Shown here in pieces: positions 54,555-63,932 of a stretch of DNA of 64,000 bases. The notes under the pieces were generated by a model, which was given only the letters and a program-made list of their open reading frames with translations, did no database searches and was not told where the DNA came from. Numbering within the stretch: the first letter of the stretch is position 1; each line of letters begins with the position of its first letter. Source of the stretch: Pseudarthrobacter polychromogenes (GTDB lineage Bacteria > Actinomycetota > Actinomycetes > Actinomycetales > Micrococcaceae); assembly GCF_014644495.1 (NCBI RefSeq), contig NZ_BMKU01000006.1, forward strand, positions 166,964 through 230,963, read 5' to 3'. The translations under genes and the position numbers were made by a program.

Positions 54555-55451
54555 ATGAGTGACAGCCGGACGGAGATCGATTGGGATTCCGCACGCGCCA
54601 GCAACCTGGCCAACTGGGAGGACCGGGTCCCCCTGCACGAAGAGGCGTACGGCCTCAGTGCACTGGATGATCCCAACCATCTGACCAGCGTTGCCCGGAC
54701 GGACCTCTCCGCCTTGGTGCCCTACCTCCCGAACGGCACGGTCTCCGGCCTGGACGTGTGCCACCTTCAGTGCCACATCGGCACGGACACGCTGTCCCTG
54801 GCCAGGGCCGGGGCACACGTCACCGGCGTCGACTTCTCCCCGGCCGCCCTGGCGTCCGCCGCCAGCCTGGCCGCGCGTCTCGGCCTGGACGCCACGTGGG
54901 TGGAGACGGACGTGCTGGAAGCCCGCGCCGCCGTCGTCGGCTCTTTCGATCTGGTGTACACCAGCATCGGCACGATCAACTGGCTGCCGGACCTGGACCG
55001 CTGGGCGGTCCAGGTGGCAGGGCTCCTGCGGCCGGGAGGAACGTTTTACATCAGAGACGGGCACCCGGCCCTGTACGCCATTGACGAGCACGCGGACGGA
55101 CTGCAGCTCCGGTACCCGTACTTCGGCACAGGCCAGGCGCAGGTGTGGGACGACGCGACAACCTACGCCGGGGACGGCACGGTGGCGCATTCCCGGACCT
55201 ATGAGTGGGCGCATCCTTTGTCCGCCATCGTCAACTCCCTGATAGGAGCCGGCCTGCAGATTCTCCGGCTGGACGAGGGAAGGACCCTCCCGTGGAAGTT
55301 CGCGCCCCGCATGGTGGAGGTGCCGGACGGTTTCGCGTGGCCCGACGCCGAGCGGGACCGTGTGCCCTGCACGTACACGGTCATCGCCCGGAAGCCGGGG
55401 GAGCAGGCGGAGCCTGCAGGACCTCCGGAAGGAACCCGGACTACTCCGTAA
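54555..55451 (+). CDS. SAM-dependent methyltransferase
   Basis: Class I methyltransferase of 298 residues. Motif I is altered to GLDVCHLQCHIGTDTLSLARAGAHVTGVDFS, with the conserved acid ending the second strand; then FDLVYTSIGTINWL and LLRPGGTFYIRDGHP. Its end overlaps the convergent BASS symporter by 11 bp. Substrate unknown, but the group includes small-molecule methyltransferases. Confidence 0.87.
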   Translation: MSDSRTEIDWDSARASNLANWEDRVPLHEEAYGLSALDDPNHLTSVARTDLSALVPYLPNGTVSGLDVCHLQCHIGTDTLSLARAGAHVTGVDFSPAALASAASLAARLGLDATWVETDVLEARAAVVGSFDLVYTSIGTINWLPDLDRWAVQVAGLLRPGGTFYIRDGHPALYAIDEHADGLQLRYPYFGTGQAQVWDDATTYAGDGTVAHSRTYEWAHPLSAIVNSLIGAGLQILRLDEGRTLPWKFAPRMVEVPDGFAWPDAERDRVPCTYTVIARKPGEQAEPAGPPEGTRTTP

Positions 55452-56445
55452 CGGCCGCCGGAACCGCCTCGCCCTGGCGCTGCGCGGGAGTGCTGCGGCG
55501 GCGCCAGTAAGCGGCCAGGACGGCGCCGGACACGTTGTGCCAGACGGAGAAAATGGCGCCGGGCAGTGCCGATTCGGGGGTCAGGTACTGCCGGGCCAGG
55601 CCTGCCGCGAGGCCGGAGTTCTGCATGCCCACCTCAACCGCGGTGGTGCGGCGGGAAGGAACCGGCAGCTTGAACAGGCGGGCGGCGCCGTAGCCGAGGG
55701 CATAACCGAGGCCGTTGTGCAGGATGACGGCCACAAGGACCAGCAGCCCTGCGGCGAAGATGGCCTTCGCGCTGGCGGCAACCACTGCAACCACCACGGC
55801 CGTGATGGCGAGGACCGAAATCCAAGGGAGGGCGGGCAGCGCCTTGGTGACCAGGCGCGGCAGGAAGAGCCGGATGATGAGCCCCAGCAGCACGGGGAAC
55901 AGCACGATCTGCACGATGGACCACGCCATGGAGCCGGCATCCACCGGCATGTACTGGCCGGCCAGCCACAGCGCCAGGACGGGGGTCAGCAGGGGAGCCA
56001 GCAGCGTGGACACGGTGGTCATCGCCACGGACAGCGCGACGTCGCCCCGGGCCAGGTAGGAGACCACGTTGGAGGCTGTTCCGCCGGGGCAGCAGCCCAC
56101 CAGGATGACGCCGGCTGCCAGCGCCGGCGGCAGCCCCAGCGCCGCCGCGATCAGCCAGCCCAGCAGCGGCATGATGGCGTACTGCGCCACCACGCCGATC
56201 ACCACGGGGACAGGTCGTTTGGCGATGACGGCAAAGTCGGGGGGAGTGAGGGTCAGCCCCATGCCGAACATGATGACCCCCAGCAGGGGGTTGATCCAGG
56301 GGCCGAGCCCGGTGAAGGCGGTGGGGGTGGCGAGCGCCACGGCACCTCCGGCGAGGATCAGCACGGGGAAGAGAGTGACGGCGATGCGGGCGCTGCGTTC
56401 TTCGGCGGCAGAGGCCGTCGTCGAAGATTCGGGTAAGGAAGACAT
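55441..56445 (-). CDS. Bile acid:sodium symporter family (BASS) transporter
   Basis: Membrane protein of 334 residues with about nine or ten helices. It carries FGMGLTLTPPDFAVIAKRP and the GCCPGGTASNVVSYLARGDVALSV motif that marks the sodium-site crossover of BASS proteins, plus VEVGMQNSGLAAGLA near the end. Bacterial members carry pantoate, ketoacids or similar acids; substrate unknown. Confidence 0.9.
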   Translation of the reverse strand: MSSLPESSTTASAAEERSARIAVTLFPVLILAGGAVALATPTAFTGLGPWINPLLGVIMFGMGLTLTPPDFAVIAKRPVPVVIGVVAQYAIMPLLGWLIAAALGLPPALAAGVILVGCCPGGTASNVVSYLARGDVALSVAMTTVSTLLAPLLTPVLALWLAGQYMPVDAGSMAWSIVQIVLFPVLLGLIIRLFLPRLVTKALPALPWISVLAITAVVVAVVAASAKAIFAAGLLVLVAVILHNGLGYALGYGAARLFKLPVPSRRTTAVEVGMQNSGLAAGLARQYLTPESALPGAIFSVWHNVSGAVLAAYWRRRSTPAQRQGEAVPAAVTE

Positions 56446-56499
56446 ACCTACCGGATTATCACAGCGGAGGCCGGGTTTTGGAATCAGGGAGTCTTGATG

Positions 56500-56533
56500 A
56501 CACCGCCCACCCGCCGGGGCGGGTGGGCGGTGT
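56500..56533. terminator. Very stable hairpin, first of a tandem pair
   Basis: A perfect 16-bp stem ACACCGCCCACCCGCC/GGCGGGTGGGCGGTGT with a 2-base centre lies 60 bp after the AGCS stop, on either strand, in front of the BASS gene. Confidence 0.75.
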
Positions 56534-56568
56534 GGCCGTGCGCCGCGCGAACTGTGCGGCGCACGGCC
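56534..56568. terminator. Very stable hairpin, second of a tandem pair
   Basis: A perfect 13-bp stem GGCCGTGCGCCGC/GCGGCGCACGGCC with a 9-base loop directly follows the first hairpin. Reading leftward from the AGCS gene, this one is met first. There is no T tract; two strong stems in a row are likely to end the AGCS transcript or block its decay. Confidence 0.72.
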
Positions 56569-56592
56569 GGGTGTGTACTTGTGCGGTGCGTA

Positions 56593-58134
56593 CTAGATGC
56601 GCGCGGATTCCTTCTCGCGCTCGGCCGGCTTGTAGGACTCCCAGAACGTGGCCCCGGTGATGCCGAGGGGGCGGGGGTCGAAGACCGGGTCGAGGCCGAG
56701 CTTCTGCTGGCGCTCAAAGTCCTTGAGCGCCTTGAAGGCCGGCTTCTGCAGGATCAGGATGCCGATGATGTTCAGCCACGCCATCAGGCCCACGCCGATG
56801 TCCCCCATCACCCACGCGTTGGCGGCGGTGTTCACACAGCCGTAGGCGACGGCGATCAGGATGCCCACCTGCAGGGCCATGGTGGTTACGCGGCCTACGC
56901 TGGCACGGATGCCGGGGATGACCTTGCTGGAGGACTTGCCAACCAGGAACCGGAGGTTGGTTTCGGCCATGTAGTAGTAGGCGATGATCGTGGTCAGGCA
57001 GAAGAAGAACAGCGTGACGGCGATGAACGCGGCGCCCACGCCGGGGAAGACGGAGTCGAACCCGGTCTGCACATACTGGGGACCCACCACGGCCGTGGCT
57101 GAGAGCAGGCCGCCTTCGGCGAGGACCTCGCCGTCTTCGGTGCCTCCGGAGAAGACGCGGTAGGCGCCGGTGGAGAGGATCAGGAAGCCGGTGGCCGAGC
57201 AGACGAACAGCGTGTCGATGTACACCGCGAAAGCCTGGACCAGGCCCTGCTTGGCCGGGTGGGACACCTCGGCGGCGGCAGCGGCGTGCGGGCCCGTGCC
57301 CTGGCCGGCCTCGTTGGAGTAGACGCCGCGCTTGACGCCCCACATCACGGCCAGGCCAATGATGGCGCCGAGGGCCGAATCCATGCCGAAGGCGCTGCGG
57401 AACACCAGCGAGATGATCTCCGGGAGCTGGGAGGCGTTGATGACCACAACGATCAGGGCGAGGATGATGTAGCCGACGGCCATGAACGGCACCACGAACG
57501 AGGCGACGCTGGCGATGCGCTTGACGCCGCCGATGATGACGAACGCCAGGACGATCACGGAGCCCACCGAGACGATCCACGGGTCAATGGTCCATGCGCC
57601 GGCGATTGCGGTGGCCATGGAGTTGGCCTGGACACCGGGCATCAGGACGCCGCAGGCCAGGACGGTCACGGCGGCGAAGACGTAGCCGTAGACCTTGAAG
57701 AAGCCGGCGCCCTTGGTGTGGGACAGCGCGCGGGAGAAATAGTAGGCCGGGCCGCCGCGGTATTCGCCGGACAGCGGGTCGCGGGTCTTGTAGATCTGGC
57801 CCAGGGTGGACTCGATGAAGGACGTGGATGCGCCCAAGAAGGCCACCGCCCACATCCAGAACAGGGCGCCAGGGCCGCCGAAGGCGATAGCAGTGGCGAC
57901 GCCGGCGATGTTGCCGGTGCCCACGCGTCCGGACAAGGACATTGCCAGGGCCTGGAATGAGGAGACGCCGGAGGCGGATTTTTCGCCCCGGAACAGCTGC
58001 TCAATCATTCCCTTGACGTGCCGGACCTGCAGGAAGCGTGTCCGGACCGAGAAGTAGACGCCCGTGGCGAGGCAGAGGTAAACGAGCCAATCGCTCCAGA
58101 TCACGCTATTTATTGCTGACAAAACACCGCTCAT
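56593..58134 (-). CDS. Alanine/glycine:cation symporter (AGCS family)
   Basis: Sodium-coupled amino-acid symporter of 513 residues with about eleven helices. Clear family motifs: MSLSGRVGTGNIAGVATAIAFGGPGALFWMW and GVKRGVYSNEAGQGTGPHAAAAA. Imports alanine and/or glycine. I choose the ATG at 58134 with GGAGGG upstream; the longer frame adds 81 unlikely residues. The 5' region does not show a glycine-riboswitch core that I can recognise. Confidence 0.92.
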   Translation of the reverse strand: MSGVLSAINSVIWSDWLVYLCLATGVYFSVRTRFLQVRHVKGMIEQLFRGEKSASGVSSFQALAMSLSGRVGTGNIAGVATAIAFGGPGALFWMWAVAFLGASTSFIESTLGQIYKTRDPLSGEYRGGPAYYFSRALSHTKGAGFFKVYGYVFAAVTVLACGVLMPGVQANSMATAIAGAWTIDPWIVSVGSVIVLAFVIIGGVKRIASVASFVVPFMAVGYIILALIVVVINASQLPEIISLVFRSAFGMDSALGAIIGLAVMWGVKRGVYSNEAGQGTGPHAAAAAEVSHPAKQGLVQAFAVYIDTLFVCSATGFLILSTGAYRVFSGGTEDGEVLAEGGLLSATAVVGPQYVQTGFDSVFPGVGAAFIAVTLFFFCLTTIIAYYYMAETNLRFLVGKSSSKVIPGIRASVGRVTTMALQVGILIAVAYGCVNTAANAWVMGDIGVGLMAWLNIIGILILQKPAFKALKDFERQQKLGLDPVFDPRPLGITGATFWESYKPAEREKESARI

Positions 58135-58408
58135 AAGTGTGGGTTCCCTCCATGGAAGAGCGCGGGTGATGCGGTTCGGGTGTGGACGCTGTTGGGTGAA
58201 CGAAAGTGGCGCACACCACACCAAAACCTGTGAAGTGTCGCACAAAGGCGCGTCGTCCGTCCATTTGACTAATTCCCAGGCTGCCGCACACGTCACATTG
58301 GCGAATTTGTGGTGGATGCTGCAATGTGCGCGAGACTTGGATTCCGGCCCCGACGAAAGCAGTTGTTCCTTGATCACTCTCCAGCAGGACGCAGAAGGCT
58401 TTATCCGG

Positions 58409-58639
58409 ATGAACCGGCACTACCCCGCAAGCGTCCGCATCAGGATCCATTTCCAGGACGGCAGCACCGGCGAGTTCTCTGGCCAGGCCCTCAACAACGC
58501 CTACGATGCGGCCCTTGCGGAGTTTCGGGCGAAGAACAACCTCGACGCGCGGGGATACTCCCGGACGCCCGCGAGCCGCTCGAACTCCGGCAACAAAATC
58601 GACTTCGTTCCGGTGCACCCCGGGATGGGCGGGGAGTAG
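58409..58639 (+). CDS. Small hypothetical protein
   Basis: Frame of 76 codons from the ATG at 58409, containing PASVRIRIHFQDGSTGEFSGQALNNAYDAALAEFRAKNNLDARGY and a polar tail. It may start earlier at a TTG. The alternating hydrophobic pattern looks coding, but there is no clear ribosome site or family. Confidence 0.4.
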   Translation: MNRHYPASVRIRIHFQDGSTGEFSGQALNNAYDAALAEFRAKNNLDARGYSRTPASRSNSGNKIDFVPVHPGMGGE

Positions 58640-58821
58640 GCGCACCCGCTTCCCCTCAAGACCGCCGCTTCGACCCCTCCGTCGTTGGGTCGGCAGCGCC
58701 GACGGCGGCCGTCGGAGGTGCAGGGAAACACGCTGCTTTCTGATTGGCGACAGAAATGAAGCACTCACTTTGCCCTGACGGTTGTTGGTAGGTTCGAGAA
58801 CAGCCATTTAGGGGGGACATC

Positions 58822-59256
58822 ATGAAAAATCGGATTTTTACAACGGTGGCCATCGCCGCCGCACTACTGGTATTGCCTGCCTGCTCGGGCTACCAGGGAA
58901 TTGCGGCTGTCCACCGGGAAATGGACGCGCGGGATAATCTGCCTGCCGACGTTCGGAACTCAAGCCCCGACCAACCTTTTGATTTCAGGCTTCTGGTCGA
59001 GGACGCGGGAGTGAAGTATTTCGCAGCCGAGAGCGAAGACTTCACCAAGGCATGCATAGCCGTCTATCCCGTCGATGAGCCCGACCAGTGGAGCATCGGA
59101 TGCAGCGACGGGATTACGCATGACCGGGAAATTGTGACGGTAGGCCACGTCGGCCAGCCGACAGCGAAACTGGTGACGACAGGCTTCGATACCCGCGCTC
59201 TTGAAGACAGTGGTTGGAAGAAGATCCACGACAATGTCCTCATCGGCAGAATGTAA
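58822..59256 (+). CDS. Small lipoprotein, unknown function
   Basis: Protein of 144 residues with a lipoprotein signal: hydrophobic core TTVAIAAALLVLPAC, Cys21 lipidated. The mature part contains FDFRLLVEDAGVKYFAAESEDFTKACIAVYPVDEPDQWSIGC, with two cysteines that could pair. Codon use is less GC-rich than in adjacent genes. AGGGGGG lies upstream of the ATG. Confidence 0.75.
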   Translation: MKNRIFTTVAIAAALLVLPACSGYQGIAAVHREMDARDNLPADVRNSSPDQPFDFRLLVEDAGVKYFAAESEDFTKACIAVYPVDEPDQWSIGCSDGITHDREIVTVGHVGQPTAKLVTTGFDTRALEDSGWKKIHDNVLIGRM

Positions 59257-59271
59257 AAGCTGCTCAGTACG

Positions 59272-60657
59272 TCAGCGCGGGTTCTCCAGCGAGATGGTCT
59301 CCAGGTGCTCCGGGACGCGGACTTTCCAGCCGAGCTGGTGCTTGATGCGCGCCCGGAGGGCGTCAGAGGCGTCCGGTTCCCCGTGGGTGATGTACGTCAT
59401 GGACGGCGCCTGGGGCGCAGCCTTCATCCATTCGATGATGCCGGTGGAATCAGCGTGCGCGGACAGTCCCTCCATCTGGATGACCTCGGCCTCGATCCTG
59501 ACCTCCTGGCCGTAGATGCGCAGGTACTTCCCGCCCGCTGCCAGGCGGGCGCCCCGGGTTCCGCCCGCCTGGTAGCCGCTGAGGATGATGGCGTTCCGCC
59601 TGTCAGGTCCATAGCTTGCCAGGTGGTGGAGGATCCGGCCGCCGGTGAGCATGCCGCTGGCCGAGATGATGATCATGGGCCCGCCGCGGAGGTTGAGCAG
59701 CTTGGACTCGTCCGGGCTGCGGACGGGAACGGCCACTTTGTACATGGCCTCGAATTCGTGGTCCTTGAGCCGGTGTTCCTCGCGGTGCCGCTGGTACATG
59801 CCGGACGCGTCGATGGCCATCGGGCTGTTCAGGTAAACGGGGATGTGCGGAATGGCGCCCTTGGCCAGGAGGCGGGAGAGGTGCAGCAGCACCGTTTCGG
59901 CCCGGCCCACGGCGAACGCTGCGATCATGATGACCCCCTGCCGCTTGGCCACCCGCGTGATGATCGCGCCCAGTTCTGCTTCCGGATTCCCTGCCGGGTG
60001 TTCCCGGTTGCCGTAGGTGGATTCGGTGACCAGCACATTGACTGGTTCCAGCGCCCGCGGCGGGTACATCAGGGGGTCATTGGCGCGGCCAAGATCCCCG
60101 GTGAAGTGGACGGTCCGGCCGCCCAGTTTGAGGTGCACCTGTGCGGCGCCGAGGATGTGGCCGGCGGGCAGGAAGGTCGCCTCGATGCCCCCGGGCAGCG
60201 GGAACGGCGCGTCGAAGTCGCGGGTGATGAAACAGTCGAGTGACCGGACGGCGTCGGCTGCCGTGTAGAGGGGAACGGGAGGATGGTGCGCCGTGGACCC
60301 GGTGTGGTCGGCGTAGCGGGCTTCCTCTTCCTGGAGGTATCCGCTGTCCGGAAGCAGCAGCTTGCACAGCTCGGTGGTCCCGGCCGTTGCGTAGACGGGG
60401 CCGCGGAAACCGTCCCGGACCAGCGCGGGGACGTAGCCGGTGTGGTCCAGGTGCGCGTGGGTCAGGACAACGGCGTCGATGTTCGCTGGATTGACCGGGA
60501 AGGGCACACGGTTGCGGTCGCGGAGGCGTTTGTACCCCTGGAAGAGCCCGCAGTCCACCAGGACGTGCCGGCCCTGCGACCGGAGAAGATACCGGGATCC
60601 CGTCACGGTATCCGTCGCCCCCAGGAAACGCAGTGTCGGGGGATGCTGTTCCCTCAT
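59272..60657 (-). CDS. Metallo-beta-lactamase / beta-CASP exonuclease-like protein
   Basis: Protein of 461 residues of the CPSF/Ysh1-like prokaryotic group. The zinc motif HAHLDHTG (about 68-75), the beta-CASP domain with FAVGRAETVLLHLSRLLAKG, the SASGMLTGGRILHHLASYG stretch and C-terminal GLSAHADSTG are intact. It should cut RNA. Cotranscribed with the PEP-utilising enzyme gene (13 bp gap); the link is unexplained. Confidence 0.88.
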   Translation of the reverse strand: MREQHPPTLRFLGATDTVTGSRYLLRSQGRHVLVDCGLFQGYKRLRDRNRVPFPVNPANIDAVVLTHAHLDHTGYVPALVRDGFRGPVYATAGTTELCKLLLPDSGYLQEEEARYADHTGSTAHHPPVPLYTAADAVRSLDCFITRDFDAPFPLPGGIEATFLPAGHILGAAQVHLKLGGRTVHFTGDLGRANDPLMYPPRALEPVNVLVTESTYGNREHPAGNPEAELGAIITRVAKRQGVIMIAAFAVGRAETVLLHLSRLLAKGAIPHIPVYLNSPMAIDASGMYQRHREEHRLKDHEFEAMYKVAVPVRSPDESKLLNLRGGPMIIISASGMLTGGRILHHLASYGPDRRNAIILSGYQAGGTRGARLAAGGKYLRIYGQEVRIEAEVIQMEGLSAHADSTGIIEWMKAAPQAPSMTYITHGEPDASDALRARIKHQLGWKVRVPEHLETISLENPR

Positions 60658-60670
60658 GCTTGCTCCTCAC

Positions 60671-63311
60671 TCACGGATGCTCGATGGTGACCGTGCCGGC
60701 GTCGCCATCCACGGTGACCTGCTGGCCGGTGGCCAGCCGCTGCGTGGCCGCCCCGGTGCCCAGGACGGCGGGGATGCCGTACTCGCGGGCCACGATGGAG
60801 CTGTGGCTCAGCGGGCCACCCACGTCCGTCACGATGGCGGAGGCCATAACGAACAGCGGTGTCCAGGCGGGCGTGGTGATCCGCGCAACCAGGACATCTC
60901 CGGGCTCCATCCGGCCGAAGTCCCGGGGCCCGCCCAGGACGCGGGCCGGAGCGGTGACCCGCCCCGAACTGGCACCCACACCCTTGATGACATCGCCGTG
61001 CTGGCGCTGCGACGCCGCCGGCATCATGGACCCGAAGGCCTTCTCCATCCACGGGCGCTCCGGGAGCATCTGCGGGGCGGCGGCCCTCGCCTGGCCCCGC
61101 CACAGCATCCGGCGTTCCTCGACGGCGGCTGCCCGGACGGGGCGGTCCGCTCCGGTGATGACGGCCTGGGCCCCGGGTGCGGCGAGGCCGAACTCGACGG
61201 CGGTCCGCACCTCCTGGAAGCGCAGCCAGAACACGTCGGCGGGCTCCGTGATGACGCCGGAGGCCACCAGCCGGCGCCCGAGTTCCAGCAGCATCCGCCG
61301 CAGCAGCGGCCAAGCGAGCCCGACGTCGGCCAGCGCGTCCTCGCGGACTGGAGCGGTGGCCTGGGCCCACCGGAGCAGCCGGAGGAAGGCGGTCCGGCGG
61401 CGCGGCCCCAGCCGGGCGGCCACCTGTTCAGTCAGAGCCTCCCGGCGCTCGGTCAACAGCCGCTGCCGCTCATGCGGGTCGGTGCCCTGCCCCCGCAGGT
61501 AGAACTTCACCGTCGCCAGGAGGGTGGACGGATCATCGGCGGCCACCGGGGTAGCGAAATCCAGGTTGTAGACCGCATGGCCGTAGAGGTCCAGGTACTC
61601 CCGGAAGGCGAAGCGCCACTCCTGCCACAGGGCGTCGTCCACCCCTGCGGGCGGCGACCCTGTGCGCTGGCATTCGGCGAGCTCCGCCGTCGGCCGTTCC
61701 AGCAACACTGATGTCAGCCCGGGGTCACTGCGGGCCCAGGCGGCCAGGTCCCACAGGGACTTCTCCGCCCGGATGGGTTCGCTGTCGTACCCCAGGAGGA
61801 AAGTCTGGGCCGGCGGATCCCCGGCCCGCCGGGCCAGCTTGTCGTAGAAGGTGCGGAAGGCGAGCTCGCTGCTGGTGGATAGAGGAATGATGGACTGCAC
61901 GGCCGTGTAGTACACGGTGCCGGCGTCCAGCAGCGCCTGGGCGCCCGCCAGCAGTTCTGCGCCGGTGAGCTCCGCCGGGGGCTTCGCCTGCCAGTCCTTG
62001 ATGGTCTGCTCGTAGCGGGGGTGGGAGAACCCGCGCCAGCCTTCGATCCCCATGTGCGCCTTGCCGCGGGCCAGCGCACCCACCGCCGGCACCAGTCGGC
62101 CTGTCATCCGCAGCAGTCCCGAGGTGCGGTAATAGTAGTAGGCGTAGCCGTTCACGGTGGGCAGCCCCACGTCGCCGTCGCGGATGACGTTCCTGCCCAG
62201 CGCCTCCGCCATGAGGGCCTGCAGCGACCTTGCCACGGAGCCGTCCACCAGGTCGGCGAACAGCGGCGTGAGCGGATCCGGCAGCTGTTCCACGATGCTC
62301 GCGCGGAAGTAGAGCCCGTTCGGGTACGGCACGGGCCAAGCCTCCGGGGTGTCGGCCGTCGGCTCGGGCAGCGCGGTGATGGGGCGGGACTGCAGGATGA
62401 AGAACCTGCCGCCGGCCCGCGCCCACTCGATGTCCTGAGGCGCACCGAAGTGCGCGGCGGCCCGCTGCCCGTGGCCGGCAAGTTCCGCGGCCTCCCGGTC
62501 ATCCAGGACGGGTTCACGACGGCGGGCTGCCGCCACCGGCTGCTCCCGGGTGCCGTTCTCCGCGTATACAGTCATGACGTCCTTGCTGGCCGTCCGCCGC
62601 GACAGTACGGAGCCGGTCCCGGCATCCACCACCACGTCATCGGTGGTGACAGTCCCGCTGACCACCGCTTCGCCCAGGCCCCACGCGGCACTAATCACCG
62701 TCTGGTCCCGCCGGCCGTTGGCGGGGTTGGCGGTGAACATGACCCCGGCGGCGTCGGCCTCCACCATCTGCTGGATCACGACGGCGAGGCGCACCTGGCC
62801 GGGTTCCACTCCTTCACGCGCGCGGTAGGACATGGCGCGCGCCGTCCAGAGCGAGGCCCAGCAGCCGGTCACTGCCGTGGACAGTTCCACCATGCCGCGG
62901 ACGTTCAGGGTGGTTTCCTGCTGCCCCGCGAAAACTGGCCGAGGCGAGGTCCTCGGCCGTGGCGGAGGAGCGGACTGCCACGGGTGTTCCGTTGCCGAGG
63001 CGCCCGTAGGCGGCACCGAGTTCGGCGGCGATCCCGGCGGGCATGGTGCCGGTGGCGAACAGGGCGCTGATCCGCCGGGAGGCATCCTGGTACGCGTGCG
63101 GCTCCGCCTCCGGTGGCAGCGCCGCGAGTTCCTGGATGCCGGCCGCGAGGTTGTTGGCGTCCACGAACTCTGAGTACGCGGCGGTGGTAAGCACGAACCC
63201 GGGCGGGACCGGCAGCCCGGCCCGGATGAGGCCGCCCAGCCCCACGGCCTTGCCGCCCGCCACGGCGATGTCGCCTGGCCCCACATCGCTGAGGTCCCTG
63301 ATATAGGTCAT
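60671..63311 (-). pseudogene. PEP-utilising dikinase (rifampin-phosphotransferase/PEP-synthase-like), apparent frameshift
   Basis: The gene begins MTYIRDLSDVGPGDIAVAGGKAVGLGGL at 63311 with the ATP-grasp domain. After VRSSATAEDLASASF the frame is broken in a run of four T on the coding strand (62931-62934); removing one T restores AGQQETTLNVRG, the usual continuation, in the frame that runs to 60671. Downstream are a large middle domain and the swivelling phosphohistidine domain GGPLSHSSIVAREYGIPAVLGTG. The repaired length of about 880 residues matches rifampin phosphotransferases, but the middle domain does not prove that activity. Either a real loss-of-function, or a sequencing error. Confidence 0.78.
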
Positions 63312-63411
63312 GGCCGCGCATCCTTGCTGCCCGGCTGGGGCGCCTGGGGGTGAACCTGATGCTCACATACTGGCACTGCCAGGGGCGGGTGGCCATGGGT
63401 CCAAAGTCAGG

Positions 63412-63440
63412 TGCCGCCGTCGTAATTCACGACGGCGGCA
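63412..63440. terminator. Strong GC-rich palindrome
   Basis: Perfect 11-bp stem TGCCGCCGTCG/CGACGGCGGCA with a 7-base loop, between the PEP-utilising gene start and the DUF2306-like gene's end. It would end the DUF2306 transcript. Same core as the palindromes at 32629 and 48105. Confidence 0.6.
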
Positions 63441-63484
63441 GGCAGCGGTGAGGCGCGCTTCCCCTTCGACGCTGGAGTGGGGAT

Positions 63485-63932
63485 TCAGCGGGCTGGCGGC
63501 GGAGCGCCTGGCACCGGGCGGGCGGGGCGAGGCTTTGCAACCGGTCCCTGGGCGCGGCGGTAGATGAAGTATTCGGCCACGGCCAGGCTGAGAACCCATG
63601 AGGCCCCGATCAGCAGCGCCCGGGTCAGCTCGTCAACCGGCCCCACCAGGACAATCCAGGGGATAGTGACCACCACGATGGTTCCCTGGGCGATGCCGAT
63701 GGCATACGCCCGGGACATCCACTCGCTGTGGCGGACGTAATTCCGGCGCCGCACCGCGACGAATCCCAGGACGATGAACGCCACCATGGCGGATCCGAAC
63801 ACCAGCCGCAGCACGAGCAGCAGCGGCCCGTCCAGCGGCGGGAGGTCGTAGAAAACGGCCATCCACAAGCCGGAGAGGGCGGCAAGCAGGCCGGTGGGGG
63901 CAAGGATGCGTCCGGCCACCTTGTGCCAGCTA
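63485..63932 (-). pseudogene. DUF2306-like membrane protein, 5' end apparently lost
   Basis: At least 144 codons from a GTG at 63919, with the frame open only nine codons further up to a TAG at 63944-63946. Helices ILAPTGLLAALSGLWMAV, LVLRLVFGSAMVAFIVLGFVAV, GTIVVVTIPWIVLVG and ALLIGASWVLSLAVAEYF and the RHSEWMSRAYAI motif identify the DUF2306 type, whose members have another two or so helices before this point. The sequence SWHKVAGR just before the GTG looks like true family sequence, so the gene was probably cut near 63932 by a mobile element. Confidence 0.6.

Noticed and set aside
58135..58400. Glycine riboswitch in front of the AGCS symporter gene
   Set aside because: The region is long enough, but I could not find the conserved core segments of a glycine aptamer on the leader strand.
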